A stretch of 64,000 bases of DNA from Lachnospiraceae bacterium (GTDB lineage Bacteria > Bacillota > Clostridia > Lachnospirales > Lachnospiraceae), in assembly GCA_022652545.1 (NCBI GenBank), contig JALCRM010000002.1, forward strand, positions 124,001 through 188,000, given 5' to 3'. How positions within the stretch are numbered: position 1 is the stretch's first letter; each line of letters opens with the position of its first letter. Shown here in pieces: positions 54,633-63,070 of this stretch. The notes beneath the pieces were generated by a model. The model did not search any database and had not been told where the DNA came from. It was given only the letters and a program-made list of their open reading frames with translations. Position numbers and translations under genes: made by a program.

Positions 54633-54931
54633 TGGCATCGATGGAGTATTACAACATCATCCTGAAACCGGTTGTCACCGAGAAGTCGATGGCCGTCATG
54701 GGTGAGAAGAAGTACACGTTCTACGTCAATCCCGAAGCTACCAAGATCCAGATCCGGGACGCGGTGGAAAAAATGTTCGCAGGCACCAAGGTGGCGCGCG
54801 TCAACACGATGAACTGCCGCCCCAAGAAAAAGAGGAGAGGCATGGCGGTAGGCTACACGGCCAAGTCCAAGAAAGCAATCGTCACGCTGACTCCCGACAG
54901 CAAGGATATTGAGGTCTTTACCGGACTTTGA
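54632..54931 (+). CDS. rplW: 50S ribosomal protein L23
   Basis: A 99-residue L23, which lies at the tunnel exit and docks SRP and trigger factor. YNIILKPVVTEKSMAVMGEKKYTFYV, ATKIQIRDAVEKMF and NTMNCRPKKKRRGMAVGY are conserved blocks. A 142-base structured spacer follows before rplB. Confidence 0.97.
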   Translation: MASMEYYNIILKPVVTEKSMAVMGEKKYTFYVNPEATKIQIRDAVEKMFAGTKVARVNTMNCRPKKKRRGMAVGYTAKSKKAIVTLTPDSKDIEVFTGL

Positions 54932-55073
54932 TATAGACAGTAACTTTTAACTATGCATGTTTCCGCCGGCTTCCCAGCCGGTGAGGCCGCCGGGCAGACC
55001 CGAAAGTGAGCCGGGCGGAAAGGCTGAAAGGCCTTTCGAAAGCTTGCATGCGACAACAAGAAGGAGAACCGAA
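54932..55073 (+). other. Structured element in the rplW-rplB spacer
   Basis: Possible helices are an outer GCATG/CATGC (54955-54959 with 55047-55051), TTTCCGCC/GGCGGAAA (54960-54967 with 55014-55021), CCGGC/GCCGG hairpin (54966-54981), AAAGGC/GCCTTT (55019-55036) and the palindrome CTTTCGAAAG (55033-55042). The second and fourth share bases and cannot both form. The element ends about ten bases before the rplB ribosome binding site. Confidence 0.55.
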
Positions 55074-55919
55074 ATGGGAATCAAGAAGTATACAGCGTAT
55101 ACTCCGTCCAGAAGGAACATGACCGGTTCAGACTTCTCCGAGATCACCAAAGACAGCCCGGAGAAATCACTGATCAGATCCCTTAAGAAAAACGCAGGAC
55201 GGAACAACCAGGGCAAGATCACCGTCAGGCACAAGGGCGGCGGCAACAGGCAGAAATACAGACAGATCGATTTCAGGAGACTGAAGGACGATGTACCGGC
55301 AACGGTGCTCGGGATCGAATACGATCCTTCAAGAAGTGCCAACATTGCGCTGATCTGCTATGCAGACGGCGAGAAATCCTATATCCTTGCACCGCAGGGA
55401 CTGACGGACGGCATGAAGGTCATGAATGGACCGAAAGCTGAAGTAAAGACAGGCAACTGTCTTCCTCTTTCAGAGATCCCCGTCGGTGAGATCGTACACA
55501 ACATTGAACTCTATCCCGGCAAGGGCGGACAGCTTGTACGCGCAGCAGGAAACGGCGCACAGCTGATGGCGAAGGAAGGCCTCTATGCCACGCTTCGTCT
55601 TCCCTCCGGAGAAATGAGAATGGTTTCCCTGAACTGCAGGGCAACGATCGGTATTGTAGGAAACATCGACCACAACCTGATCAATTATGGCAAAGCAGGA
55701 CGTATCCGTCACATGGGCGTCCGTCCTACCGTCCGCGGTTCCGTCATGAACCCGAATGACCACCCGCACGGCGGCGGCGAAGGCAAGGCACCTGTAGGAC
55801 GTCCGGGTCCGTGCACACCGTGGGGCAAACCCGCACTTGGCTACAAGACCCGCAGGAAGAAAGCTTCCGACAAACTCATCGTCAGGAGAAGAAACAGCAA
55901 AGCTGCTGTTGTCAAATAA
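55074..55919 (+). CDS. rplB: 50S ribosomal protein L2
   Basis: A 281-residue L2, needed for subunit joining and peptidyl transfer. [17 protein letters not shown] is the expected start, so ATG 55074 (after AGAAGGAGAA) is used although the frame is open further upstream. [17 protein letters not shown] and the catalytic-site loop [21 protein letters not shown] are intact. Confidence 0.97.
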   Translation: MGIKKYTAYTPSRRNMTGSDFSEITKDSPEKSLIRSLKKNAGRNNQGKITVRHKGGGNRQKYRQIDFRRLKDDVPATVLGIEYDPSRSANIALICYADGEKSYILAPQGLTDGMKVMNGPKAEVKTGNCLPLSEIPVGEIVHNIELYPGKGGQLVRAAGNGAQLMAKEGLYATLRLPSGEMRMVSLNCRATIGIVGNIDHNLINYGKAGRIRHMGVRPTVRGSVMNPNDHPHGGGEGKAPVGRPGPCTPWGKPALGYKTRRKKASDKLIVRRRNSKAAVVK

Positions 55920-55934
55920 TCAGGAGGAGATAAG

Positions 55935-56270
55935 ATGTCCAGATCGATCAAAAAGGGACCTTTTGCGGATGAGAGTCTGCTGAAGAAGATAGACGCAATG
56001 AACGCAGCGGGCAGCAAACAGGTGATCAAGACCTGGTCCCGCCGTTCCACCATTTTCCCGTCATTCGTAGGTCACACGATTGCAGTCCACGACGGCAGGA
56101 AACATGTTCCGGTGTATATCACGGAAGACATGGTCGGGCACAAGCTCGGCGAGTTCGTCCAGACGAGAACTTTCCGCGGACACAACGGCAACAACAAGAC
56201 CGAGACAAAGTCGGGACCGGCACCTGCAGCAGCACCGGCAGCCGCACCTGCGGCAGCCGCCAAGCAGTAA
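55935..56270 (+). CDS. rpsS: 30S ribosomal protein S19 with Ala/Pro tail
   Basis: A 111-residue S19; relatives are about 92. [19 protein letters not shown] and the [27 protein letters not shown] region are conserved. The extra end, about residues 88-111, reads [11 protein letters not shown] then Ala/Pro repeats closing in AAAAKQ. S19 lies in the head of the 30S next to S13. AGGAGG precedes ATG. Confidence 0.96.
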   Translation: MSRSIKKGPFADESLLKKIDAMNAAGSKQVIKTWSRRSTIFPSFVGHTIAVHDGRKHVPVYITEDMVGHKLGEFVQTRTFRGHNGNNKTETKSGPAPAAAPAAAPAAAAKQ

Positions 56271-56305
56271 GGCAGCCCGAACGAGACTGAAAGGAGTGTG
56301 TATCT

Positions 56306-56896
56306 ATGGCTAACGGACATAGATCTCAAATCAAGAGAGAGAGAAACAGCAAGAAAGACAACAGGCCCTCTGCAAAGCTCACTTATGCGAGGATCCCTGT
56401 TCAGAAAGCCTGCATCGTTATGGATGCGATCCGCGGCAAGGATCTGACAGTTGCGGAAGGGCTTCTTACTTACAGCAGCAGATATGCTTCGTCAGTGATC
56501 CTCAAGCTGCTGAAATCCGCTGCGGCAAACGCAGAGAACAACAACGGTATGAACCAGGCCAATCTCTTCGTGGCAGAGTGCTACGCTGACAACGGCCCGA
56601 TCATGAAGAGGATACAGCCCAGGGCACAGGGCAGGGCGTACAGGATCCTCAAGAGAGAAAGCCACCTGACGATCGTCCTCGACGAGAAGAAGGGCACGGC
56701 GGAAGCAAAGGCTGAAGATACCGGAGCCGAAGCTAAGGAGACCGCAGGCAGCAAGGCCGAAAAAGCTGAAAAGAAACCAGCAGCGAAGAAGCCCGCAGCC
56801 AAGACGGCTGCAGCAAAGAAACCGGCTGCAAAGAAGACAGCGGCAAAGAAACCGGCAGAGAAGACCGAAAAAGCCGCGGATGCGGACAAAGAGTAA
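56306..56896 (+). CDS. rplV: 50S ribosomal protein L22 with histone-like C-terminal tail
   Basis: A 196-residue L22; relatives are about 110-130. The body spans residues 21-127: PSAKLTYARIPVQKACIVMDAI, and RIQPRAQGRAYRILKRESHLTIVL, which includes the tunnel hairpin. Residues 1-20 are a basic lead. Residues about 130-196 are a Lys/Ala/Pro/Glu tail with AAKKPAAKTAAAKKP-type repeats like the H1-type histone tails. The tail would project from the subunit surface near the tunnel exit. ATG 56306 has AAAGGAG upstream. Confidence 0.95.
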   Translation: MANGHRSQIKRERNSKKDNRPSAKLTYARIPVQKACIVMDAIRGKDLTVAEGLLTYSSRYASSVILKLLKSAAANAENNNGMNQANLFVAECYADNGPIMKRIQPRAQGRAYRILKRESHLTIVLDEKKGTAEAKAEDTGAEAKETAGSKAEKAEKKPAAKKPAAKTAAAKKPAAKKTAAKKPAEKTEKAADADKE

Positions 56897-56911
56897 GGAA
56901 AGGAGCCTTTT

Positions 56912-57595
56912 ATGGGACAGAAAGTTAATCCACACGGCCTGAGAGTCGGCGTTATCAAGGACTGGGATTCCAGATGGTATGCCGAGAGCGATTTCTCCGA
57001 CCTGCTTGTGGAAGACTACAACATCAGAAAATATCTGAAAAAGAAACTGATGGCTTCGGGCGTTTCCAAGATCGAGATCGAGAGAACGACCGACAGAGTA
57101 AAGGCCACCGTCTATTCTGCAAAACCCGGCCTGATCATCGGCAAGGGCGGCGAAGAGATCGAGAAGACCAAGAACGAACTCTGCAAGATGACCGGCAAGA
57201 AGGTACAGCTGGACATCAAAGAGATCAAGCGCCCCGACAGAGATGCACAGCTTGTTGCGGAAAACATCGCACAGCAGCTGGAGCAGCGTGTTTCCTTCAG
57301 AAGGGCAATGAAGCAGGCTATGGGCAGGACGATGAAGTCCGGTGCGCTCGGGATCAAGGCATCCTGCGGCGGCCGTCTCGGCGGTGCCGATATCGCACGT
57401 ACCGAGACCTATGCTGACGGCACGATCCCGCTGCAGACACTGCGTGCAGACATTGATTACGGCTTTGCGGAAGCAGCCACCACATATGGCAGGGTCGGCG
57501 TGAAGGTCTGGATCTACAAGGGCGAAGTACTTCCCGTCAAGCCCGCTGACAAAGCAGCCGCCACCACTGCGGATACGGAAGGGAGCGAACAATAA
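56912..57595 (+). CDS. rpsC: 30S ribosomal protein S3
   Basis: A 227-residue S3. [24 protein letters not shown], the KH-domain loop [13 protein letters not shown] and the C-terminal [26 protein letters not shown] block are present. A short Ala/Thr-rich end (about 213-227) follows. S3 lies at the mRNA entry and has helicase activity with S4 and S5. The next gene starts in its stop codon. Confidence 0.97.
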   Translation: MGQKVNPHGLRVGVIKDWDSRWYAESDFSDLLVEDYNIRKYLKKKLMASGVSKIEIERTTDRVKATVYSAKPGLIIGKGGEEIEKTKNELCKMTGKKVQLDIKEIKRPDRDAQLVAENIAQQLEQRVSFRRAMKQAMGRTMKSGALGIKASCGGRLGGADIARTETYADGTIPLQTLRADIDYGFAEAATTYGRVGVKVWIYKGEVLPVKPADKAAATTADTEGSEQ

Positions 57596-58074
57596 TGTTA
57601 ATGCCGAAGAGAGTAAAACACCGTAAACAGTTCCGTGGCAACATGTCCGGCACGATCGTTCGCGGCACCACGGTGACTTACGGCAATTTTGGCCTTGTAT
57701 CCACGGAGCCCTGCTGGATCCGTTCCAACCAGATCGAGGCAGCCCGTGTCGCAATGAGCCGTTATGTAAAAAGAGGCGGCAAGATCTGGATCAAGATCTT
57801 CCCGGACAAGCCGGTAACCAAGAAGCCCGCTGAAGTCCGAATGGGCTCAGGAAAAGGTGCTGTAGAATTCTGGGTAGCTGTCGTAAAGCCCGGCAGAGTT
57901 ATGTTCGAGATCTCCGGAGTTCCTGATGAAGATGCCAAGGAAGCCCTTCGTCTTGCAGGAAACAAGCTTCCCTGCAAATGGAAGATCATAGCGAAGGAAA
58001 AGGCGCCGGAAAAGGCGCCGGTAAAGGCGCAGGGCAAGGCGCCGGCAGAAGGCGGTGCAGCAGATGAAAACTAA
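57595..58074 (+). CDS. rplP: 50S ribosomal protein L16 with Lys/Ala/Pro tail
   Basis: A 159-residue L16; relatives are about 137-145. [15 protein letters not shown] is the family start. [23 protein letters not shown] is the tRNA-side loop. The extra end, about residues 135-159, has [15 protein letters not shown] followed by a Gly/Ala/Glu stretch and is encoded by a short tandem repeat of AAGGCGCCGG units at 57995-58045. The last 11 bases overlap rpmC. Confidence 0.96.
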   Translation: MLMPKRVKHRKQFRGNMSGTIVRGTTVTYGNFGLVSTEPCWIRSNQIEAARVAMSRYVKRGGKIWIKIFPDKPVTKKPAEVRMGSGKGAVEFWVAVVKPGRVMFEISGVPDEDAKEALRLAGNKLPCKWKIIAKEKAPEKAPVKAQGKAPAEGGAADEN

Positions 58075-58270
58075 GACTTATGTGGAAGAACTGAATAACA
58101 AGTCCGTGGATGAACTGGCGGAAGAACTTGTTTCTGCCAAAAAGGAGCTCTTCAACCTGAGATTCCAGAACGCCACCAATCAGTTGGACAATACGTCGCG
58201 TATCCGTGAAGTTAGAAGAAATATCGCACGTATCCAGACAGTTTTGACTCAGAAGAAGGCTGCTGACTGA
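58064..58270 (+). CDS. rpmC: 50S ribosomal protein L29
   Basis: A 68-residue L29, two helices forming a hairpin near the tunnel exit beside L23. [19 protein letters not shown] and [32 protein letters not shown] are conserved. ATG 58064 is used; a GTG at 58055 adds three residues with no family match. It overlaps rplP, so translation is coupled. Confidence 0.95.
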   Translation: MKTKTYVEELNNKSVDELAEELVSAKKELFNLRFQNATNQLDNTSRIREVRRNIARIQTVLTQKKAAD

Positions 58271-58292
58271 GGCGCCCGGAAAGGATATGAAC

Positions 58293-58550
58293 ATGGAAGA
58301 GAGAAACCTTAGAAAAGTCCGTGTTGGCAAGGTTGTCAGCAACAAGATGGACAAGACGATCGTGGTGGCCATCCAGGATAATGTCAAGCATCCCGTCATC
58401 GGAAAGATCGTTAAGAAAACATATACTCTGTATGCTCATGACGAGAATAACGAAGCAGGCGTCGGGGACACCGTGAAGGTCATGGAGACCCGTCCGCTTT
58501 CCAAGACCAAGAGATGGAGACTCGTTTCCGTCGTAGAGAAGGCCCGCTAA
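58293..58550 (+). CDS. rpsQ: 30S ribosomal protein S17
   Basis: An 85-residue S17. [26 protein letters not shown] and [21 protein letters not shown] are the conserved RNA-binding parts. ATG 58293 sits seven bases after AAGGA; an ATG at 58287 is one base away from it and less likely. Confidence 0.95.
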   Translation: MEERNLRKVRVGKVVSNKMDKTIVVAIQDNVKHPVIGKIVKKTYTLYAHDENNEAGVGDTVKVMETRPLSKTKRWRLVSVVEKAR

Positions 58551-58585
58551 TTCGCTGTTGAGGATCAGAGAGGAAGGAAAGCACT

Positions 58586-58954
58586 ATGGTTCAGCAGGAA
58601 AGCAGATTGAAAGTTGCCGACAATACCGGCGCCAGGGAGCTTCTGGTCATCCGCGTCAACGGCGGTTCAACGAGAAGATATGCCCGTATCGGCGATGTCG
58701 TCGTTTGTGCAGTCAAAGAAGCAACACCGGGCGGCATTGTCAAAAAGGGCGATGTAGTCAAGGCAGTCGTGGTCCGCACAGTCAACAAGACCCGCAGGAA
58801 AGACGGCTCCTATATTTGTTTTGACGAGAACGCAGCAGTCATCATCAAAGATGATCTGACACCCACAGGGACCCGTATCTTCGGGCCCGTTGCCAGAGAG
58901 CTCCGTGAGAAGCAGTTCATGAAGATCCTTTCCCTGGCTCCGGAAGTACTGTAA
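58586..58954 (+). CDS. rplN: 50S ribosomal protein L14
   Basis: A 122-residue L14, part of a bridge to the 30[34 protein letters not shown] and the [24 protein letters not shown] region are conserved. GAGGAAGG precedes ATG. Length is standard, with no tail. Confidence 0.97.
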   Translation: MVQQESRLKVADNTGARELLVIRVNGGSTRRYARIGDVVVCAVKEATPGGIVKKGDVVKAVVVRTVNKTRRKDGSYICFDENAAVIIKDDLTPTGTRIFGPVARELREKQFMKILSLAPEVL

Positions 58955-58965
58955 GGAGGAGAGCA

Positions 58966-59277
58966 ATGGCTACGAGTAAGATCAAGAAGGGCGACACCGT
59001 ACAGGTCATCGCCGGGAAAAACAAGGGCCAGACCGGAAAAGTTTCCGCTGTGGACAGCAAGAACCACAAGGTAACGGTCGAAGGGCTCAACAAGGTGACA
59101 AAGCACACCAAACCCTCTGCAGGTCATCCGGACGGCGGGCTGATCCAGGAAGAAGCTCCGCTCGACAGTTCGAACGTCATGCTTGTGGTCGATGGTAAGA
59201 CGACCCGCGTAGGCTTCAGCATCAAAGACGGCAAAAAGGTCCGCATCGCAAAAAAGACCGGTGCGGCTATCGATTGA
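58966..59277 (+). CDS. rplX: 50S ribosomal protein L24
   Basis: A 103-residue L24, an initiator of 50S assembly. [21 protein letters not shown] is the KOW motif, and [14 protein letters not shown] follows. Length is standard. AAGGAGG lies directly upstream; the next gene starts 26 bases later. Confidence 0.97.
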   Translation: MATSKIKKGDTVQVIAGKNKGQTGKVSAVDSKNHKVTVEGLNKVTKHTKPSAGHPDGGLIQEEAPLDSSNVMLVVDGKTTRVGFSIKDGKKVRIAKKTGAAID

Positions 59278-59303
59278 TTCTCAGGGAAAGGAGGTCTGGA
59301 ACA

Positions 59304-59843
59304 TTGAGCAGACTGAAAGATCAGTACAATGACGAGATTCGTGAACAGTTGACCAAGAAGTTCGGCTATAAGAATACCATGCAGGTACCGAAGCTGGACA
59401 AGATCACTGTGAACATGGCAGTCGGTGAAGCAAAGGAAAACGAAAAGCTTCTCGAGGCGGCAGCCGGGGACATGACCATGATCACCGGCCAGAAACCTGT
59501 TTATACCAAAGCCAAGAAGTCGATCGCAAACTTCAAGATCAGGGAAGGCATGCCGATCGGCTGCAAAGTAACGCTCCGCGGTGACAGGATGTATGAATTC
59601 CTGGACAGGCTTGTAAACCTGGCACTCCCCCGCGTGCGTGACTTCCGCGGTGTGAATCCTAATTCCTTTGACGGAAGAGGAAACTACGCGCTGGGCATCA
59701 AAGAGCAGATCATATTCCCTGAGATCGATTACGACAAGGTCGACAAAGTGAGAGGCATGGACATCATTTTTACCACTACGGCAAAAACCGACGAGGAAGC
59801 AAGGGAACTTCTGAGACTGTTCGGTATGCCTTTCTCAAAGTGA
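59304..59843 (+). CDS. rplE: 50S ribosomal protein L5
   Basis: A 179-residue L5, which binds 5S rRNA and touches the P-site t[32 protein letters not shown] and [30 protein letters not shown] are conserved. The start is TTG 59304, ten bases after AAAGGAGG; the family start matches here. A hairpin GATGCC-GCT-GGCATC overlaps the stop codon. Confidence 0.95.
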   Translation: MSRLKDQYNDEIREQLTKKFGYKNTMQVPKLDKITVNMAVGEAKENEKLLEAAAGDMTMITGQKPVYTKAKKSIANFKIREGMPIGCKVTLRGDRMYEFLDRLVNLALPRVRDFRGVNPNSFDGRGNYALGIKEQIIFPEIDYDKVDKVRGMDIIFTTTAKTDEEARELLRLFGMPFSK

Positions 59844-59887
59844 TGCCGCTGGCATCCGCTGAATAATCAGGAGGAGAATAAAAGAAC

Positions 59888-60073
59888 ATGGCAAAGAAAT
59901 CCATGAAGATCAAGCAGCAGATGAAACCCAAGTTCTCCACCAGGGAATATACCCGCTGCAAAATATGCGGCAGGCCGCATGCTGTGCTGAAGAAATACGG
60001 CATCTGCAGAATTTGCTTCCGTGAACTGGCCTACAGGGGAGAGATCCCGGGCGTAAGGAAAGCAAGCTGGTAA
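59888..60073 (+). CDS. rpsZ: 30S ribosomal protein S14, zinc-ribbon type
   Basis: A 61-residue S14 of the short zinc-binding type. CKIC and CRIC provide the four zinc cysteines, and FSTREYTRC and [17 protein letters not shown] are family motifs. The zinc form is standard in Gram-positive bacteria, supporting the lineage assignment. AGGAGG is upstream. Confidence 0.96.
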   Translation: MAKKSMKIKQQMKPKFSTREYTRCKICGRPHAVLKKYGICRICFRELAYRGEIPGVRKASW

Positions 60074-60097
60074 TCTTCGAGAAGGAGGCAAATGATA

Positions 60098-60502
60098 ATG
60101 AATACCACGAATGATCCCATTTCGGATATGCTTACGAGAATTCGTAATGCAAATACCGCTAAGCATGATACGGTAGATATCCCTTCATCCAGGATGAAGC
60201 TTGCGATCGCGCAGATCCTGCTGGACGAGGGCTATATCAAGAGTGTAGACACCGTCGAGAACGGCAGTTTCAAGGATATCCGCATCACGCTGAAGTACGG
60301 TGCGGATAAGAACGACAGGATCCTGACCGGCCTGAAGAGAATCTCCAAGCCCGGCCTGCGCGTTTATGCGAGCAAGGACCAGCTGCCCAGGGTACTGGAC
60401 GGCATGGGCACTGCGATCCTTTCCACCAACCAGGGTGTGATCACTGACCGCAAGGCCAGGGAACTCAAGGTCGGCGGTGAAGTACTGGCATTTATCTGGT
60501 AA
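60098..60502 (+). CDS. rpsH: 30S ribosomal protein S8
   Basis: A 134-residue S8, central for 30S platform assembly and repressor of the spc operon in Escherichia coli. [30 protein letters not shown] and [29 protein letters not shown] are conserved. ATG 60098 is nine bases after GGAGG; ATG 60092 is too near. A 118-base spacer with three hairpins follows. Confidence 0.95.
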   Translation: MNTTNDPISDMLTRIRNANTAKHDTVDIPSSRMKLAIAQILLDEGYIKSVDTVENGSFKDIRITLKYGADKNDRILTGLKRISKPGLRVYASKDQLPRVLDGMGTAILSTNQGVITDRKARELKVGGEVLAFIW

Positions 60503-60620
60503 TTGAAGCATACGGCGGCAATGCCGCCGGACAGAGCGGGAGATGTTTTGGCCATCCCGCTGCGATCGGGCCGCGCTGCGGTCCGGGAAACCGAAAACAA
60601 AAACTACAGGAGGTACGGGC
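60503..60620 (+). other. Three-hairpin spacer between rpsH and rplF
   Basis: CGGCGGC-AAT-GCCGCCG (60513-60529), AGCGGGA/TCCCGCT (60535-60561) and GGGCCGC-GCT-GCGGTCC (60568-60584) follow one another, then an A-rich stretch and AGGAGG. No T run follows any of them, so they are unlikely to be terminators. They may shape or protect the mRNA or control rplF translation. Confidence 0.55.
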
Positions 60621-61163
60621 ATGTCACGTATAGGGAAGATGCCAATCGCCGTACCGGCGGGCGTTACCGTCGATATTGCAGAAAATAACACAGTGACTGT
60701 AAAAGGACCCAAGGGGACACTCGTAAGAACTTTCCCGGCGGAGATGAAGATCAGCCAGGAAGAGGGAAAGATCGAAATTTCCAGACCGAATGACCTGAAG
60801 AAGGAAAAATCTCTTCACGGCCTGACGAGAAGCCTGCTCAACAATATGGTCCACGGCGTTACGGAAGGATTCGAGAAGAAACTGGAAGTGAACGGCGTCG
60901 GTTACAGAGCGGCCAAGCAGGGCAAAAAGCTGGTTCTGACATTGGGATATTCGCACCCGGTGGAGATGGAGGATCCTGAAGGACTGGAGACAGTCGTGGA
61001 AGGTCAGATCATCACCGTCAAGGGTATTGATAAAGAGCGTGTCGGTCAGCTCGCAGCGGAGATCAGGGACAAGCGCAGACCTGAACCTTACAAGGGCAAA
61101 GGCATCAAGTATACAGATGAGAAGATCCGCCGCAAGGTTGGCAAGACCGGCAAGAAGGCATAA
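60621..61163 (+). CDS. rplF: 50S ribosomal protein L6
   Basis: A 180-residue L6. [39 protein letters not shown] and [28 protein letters not shown] are conserved. L6 lies near the sarcin-ricin loop and factor-binding site. ATG 60621 follows AGGAGG. Confidence 0.97.
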   Translation: MSRIGKMPIAVPAGVTVDIAENNTVTVKGPKGTLVRTFPAEMKISQEEGKIEISRPNDLKKEKSLHGLTRSLLNNMVHGVTEGFEKKLEVNGVGYRAAKQGKKLVLTLGYSHPVEMEDPEGLETVVEGQIITVKGIDKERVGQLAAEIRDKRRPEPYKGKGIKYTDEKIRRKVGKTGKKA

Positions 61164-61233
61164 GGATTTGACTTGAGGCGCGGGTAACCGGCATAAGGAA
61201 TATGCCGCGTGTCCGGCCCGGAGAGGACGAAAG
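61164..61233 (+). other. Hairpin spacer upstream of rplR
   Basis: CGGCATA-AGGAA-TATGCCG (61189-61207) is a perfect seven-base-pair stem, set within GC-rich flanks, just before the purine-rich ribosome binding site of rplR. Confidence 0.5.
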
Positions 61234-61602
61234 ATGATCACAAAGGAATGCAGAAAGGATGTTCGTGAAAAGAAACATCTGAAGACGCGCAACCGCTTCA
61301 GCGGTACTGCCGAAAGACCGCGTCTGTCTTTTTACAGAAGCAATAAACACATCTATGCCCAGATCATCGACGATGTAAAGCAGCAGACTCTGGTCGCTGC
61401 ATCCACCGTTGAAAAGGATATCAGCAGCGGGCTGAAGAATACCGACGATGTAGAGGCGGCAGCAAAGATCGGCGAGATCATTGCAAAGAGAGCAGCCGAT
61501 AAGGGAATCACGAAAGTCGTGTTCGACCGCGGTGGCTTCATCTATCTGGGCAAAGTAGCAGCCCTTGCCGAGGCAGCCCGTAAGGGCGGCCTGGAATTCT
61601 GA
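61234..61602 (+). CDS. rplR: 50S ribosomal protein L18
   Basis: A 122-residue L18, a 5S rRNA-binding protein. [33 protein letters not shown] and [28 protein letters not shown] are conserved. Standard length with a basic N-terminus. AGGACGAAAG precedes ATG. Confidence 0.97.
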   Translation: MITKECRKDVREKKHLKTRNRFSGTAERPRLSFYRSNKHIYAQIIDDVKQQTLVAASTVEKDISSGLKNTDDVEAAAKIGEIIAKRAADKGITKVVFDRGGFIYLGKVAALAEAARKGGLEF

Positions 61603-61619
61603 GGAGGGAGAAGGGTATC

Positions 61620-62129
61620 ATGAAGCGTTCAACGATTGATGCAAGTCAGATGGAACTCAACGATAAAGTCGTTACCATTAAGCGTGTTACGAAGGTCGTA
61701 AAGGGCGGTCGTAATATGCGTTTTACGGCTCTCGTAGTCGTAGGTGACGGCAACGGCCACGTAGGCGTAGGCCTCGGAAAAGCAACAGAAATCCCCGAAG
61801 CGATCCGCAAGGGCAAGGAAGATGCAGCCAAGAATCTTGTCAGCGTGGCACTCGATGAGAATGCAAGTATTTCTCATGATTACACGGGCAAGTTCGGTTC
61901 TGCCTCCGTCCTTCTCAAGAAATCCCCCGACGGCACCGGCATCATAGCCGGCGGCCCGGCACGTATGGTCTGCGAACTTGCGGGCATCAAGAATATACGT
62001 ACCAAGTCCCTCGGCTCCAACAACAAGCAGAATGTTGTCCTGGCGACGATCAACGGACTCGGACAGCTCAAGGTTCCGGAAGAAGTAGCTGCAAGACGCG
62101 GCAAGGATGTTGCGGATTTCAAGAACTGA
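61620..62129 (+). CDS. rpsE: 30S ribosomal protein S5
   Basis: A 169-residue S5, needed for decoding accuracy. [39 protein letters not shown] is the double-stranded RNA-binding domain, and [19 protein letters not shown] the C-terminal motif. GGAGGGAGAAGG is upstream. Confidence 0.97.
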   Translation: MKRSTIDASQMELNDKVVTIKRVTKVVKGGRNMRFTALVVVGDGNGHVGVGLGKATEIPEAIRKGKEDAAKNLVSVALDENASISHDYTGKFGSASVLLKKSPDGTGIIAGGPARMVCELAGIKNIRTKSLGSNNKQNVVLATINGLGQLKVPEEVAARRGKDVADFKN

Positions 62130-62166
62130 GAGACAGGAGCGCGACATCAGCGCGAAGGAGGTTAAT

Positions 62167-62535
62167 ATGCCTGAGAATACCGAAGAAGTAAAGGCAGTGA
62201 AGGCAGAAGAGGAAAAGGCGGAGAAGGCTGTCAAAAAGGCCGCTCCCAAAAAGACTGCCAAGGCTGCGGATAGCACGAAGAAAGCAGCACCCAGGAAGGC
62301 TGCTCCGGCTGCGAAAGCTGCCAGGGCACCCAAGGCTGAAAAGTCAGCAGAAGCTTCCAAGATGCTCAAGATCACCCTGGTAAAGTCCACGATCGGTGCG
62401 GTTCCGAAGAACAAGGCCATCGTGAAGTCCATGGGCTTCAAGAAGCTTAACAGCAGCGTCATTCTTCCCGACAATGCGGCAACAAGAGGACAGATCCGTC
62501 TGATTGCTCCCATGCTGAAAGTCGAAGAGCTGTAA
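62167..62535 (+). CDS. rpmD: 50S ribosomal protein L30 with histone-like N-terminal extension
   Basis: A 122-residue protein; bacterial L30 is usually about 60. The L30 domain begins at Met66 (MLKITLVKSTIGAVPKNKAI) and ends with RGQIRLIAPMLKVEEL. Residues 1-65 are Lys/Ala/Glu/Pro-rich, with KKAAPKKTAKAADSTKKAA-type repeats that resemble H1-type histone tails and the L22 tail in this operon. AAGGAGG eight bases before ATG 62167 supports the long form; the internal ATG at 62362 has no good ribosome binding site. Confidence 0.92.
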   Translation: MPENTEEVKAVKAEEEKAEKAVKKAAPKKTAKAADSTKKAAPRKAAPAAKAARAPKAEKSAEASKMLKITLVKSTIGAVPKNKAIVKSMGFKKLNSSVILPDNAATRGQIRLIAPMLKVEEL

Positions 62536-62603
62536 ACAACGTAGAAACCGCATGAGCGGATTTCTTTTCGGGTGCCGCTGTATATGCGGCAAGGAGGAAA
62601 GAG
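62536..62603 (+). other. Hairpin spacer between rpmD and rplO
   Basis: AAACCGC-ATGA-GCGG(A)TTT is followed by CTTTTC, and GCCGC/GCGGC forms a second stem (62574-62590) just before AAGGAGG. The first could be a weak terminator or attenuator. Confidence 0.45.
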
Positions 62604-63050
62604 ATGGAGTTATCGAATATCAGACCTGCTGATGGTTCCAAACACAGCAGTTTCAGAAGGGGCCGCGGTACGGGATCCGGAAACGGAAAGACCGCCGGCT
62701 TCGGAAGCAAGGGCCAGAAGGCACGTTCCGGGAGACCCAGGCCCGGTTTTGAAGGCGGCCAGATGCCTTTGTACAGAAGACTTCCCAAGAGAGGATTCAA
62801 GGACATCAACAGCAGGGAGATCATGACCGTCAATGTGAGCGTTCTTGAGAAATTCGAAGACGGCACAACGGTAGATACCGCCAAGCTGCTCGAGTCCGGT
62901 GCTGTCAGTAAGACTGCTGACGGGATCAAGATCCTCGGCCACGGCGAACTCACCAAGAAGCTTACCGTCAGGGCAAATGCCTTCAGCGCATCAGCGAAGG
63001 AAAAGATCGAGAAGGCAGGCGGAACGGCTGAAGTGATCGACGCCAAATAA
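62604..63050 (+). CDS. rplO: 50S ribosomal protein L15
   Basis: A 148-residue L15. [41 protein letters not shown] is the conserved Gly/Arg-rich start that threads through the 50S, and the C-terminal domain includes [27 protein letters not shown] is upstream. secY follows after 20 bases. Confidence 0.97.
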   Translation: MELSNIRPADGSKHSSFRRGRGTGSGNGKTAGFGSKGQKARSGRPRPGFEGGQMPLYRRLPKRGFKDINSREIMTVNVSVLEKFEDGTTVDTAKLLESGAVSKTADGIKILGHGELTKKLTVRANAFSASAKEKIEKAGGTAEVIDAK

Positions 63051-63070
63051 GTCTCTTTCCGGAGGTAACT

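Noticed and set aside
62362-62535. Short L30 from an internal ATG
   Set aside because: There is no ribosome binding site before 62362, while AAGGAGG precedes 62167 and the frame is open throughout.
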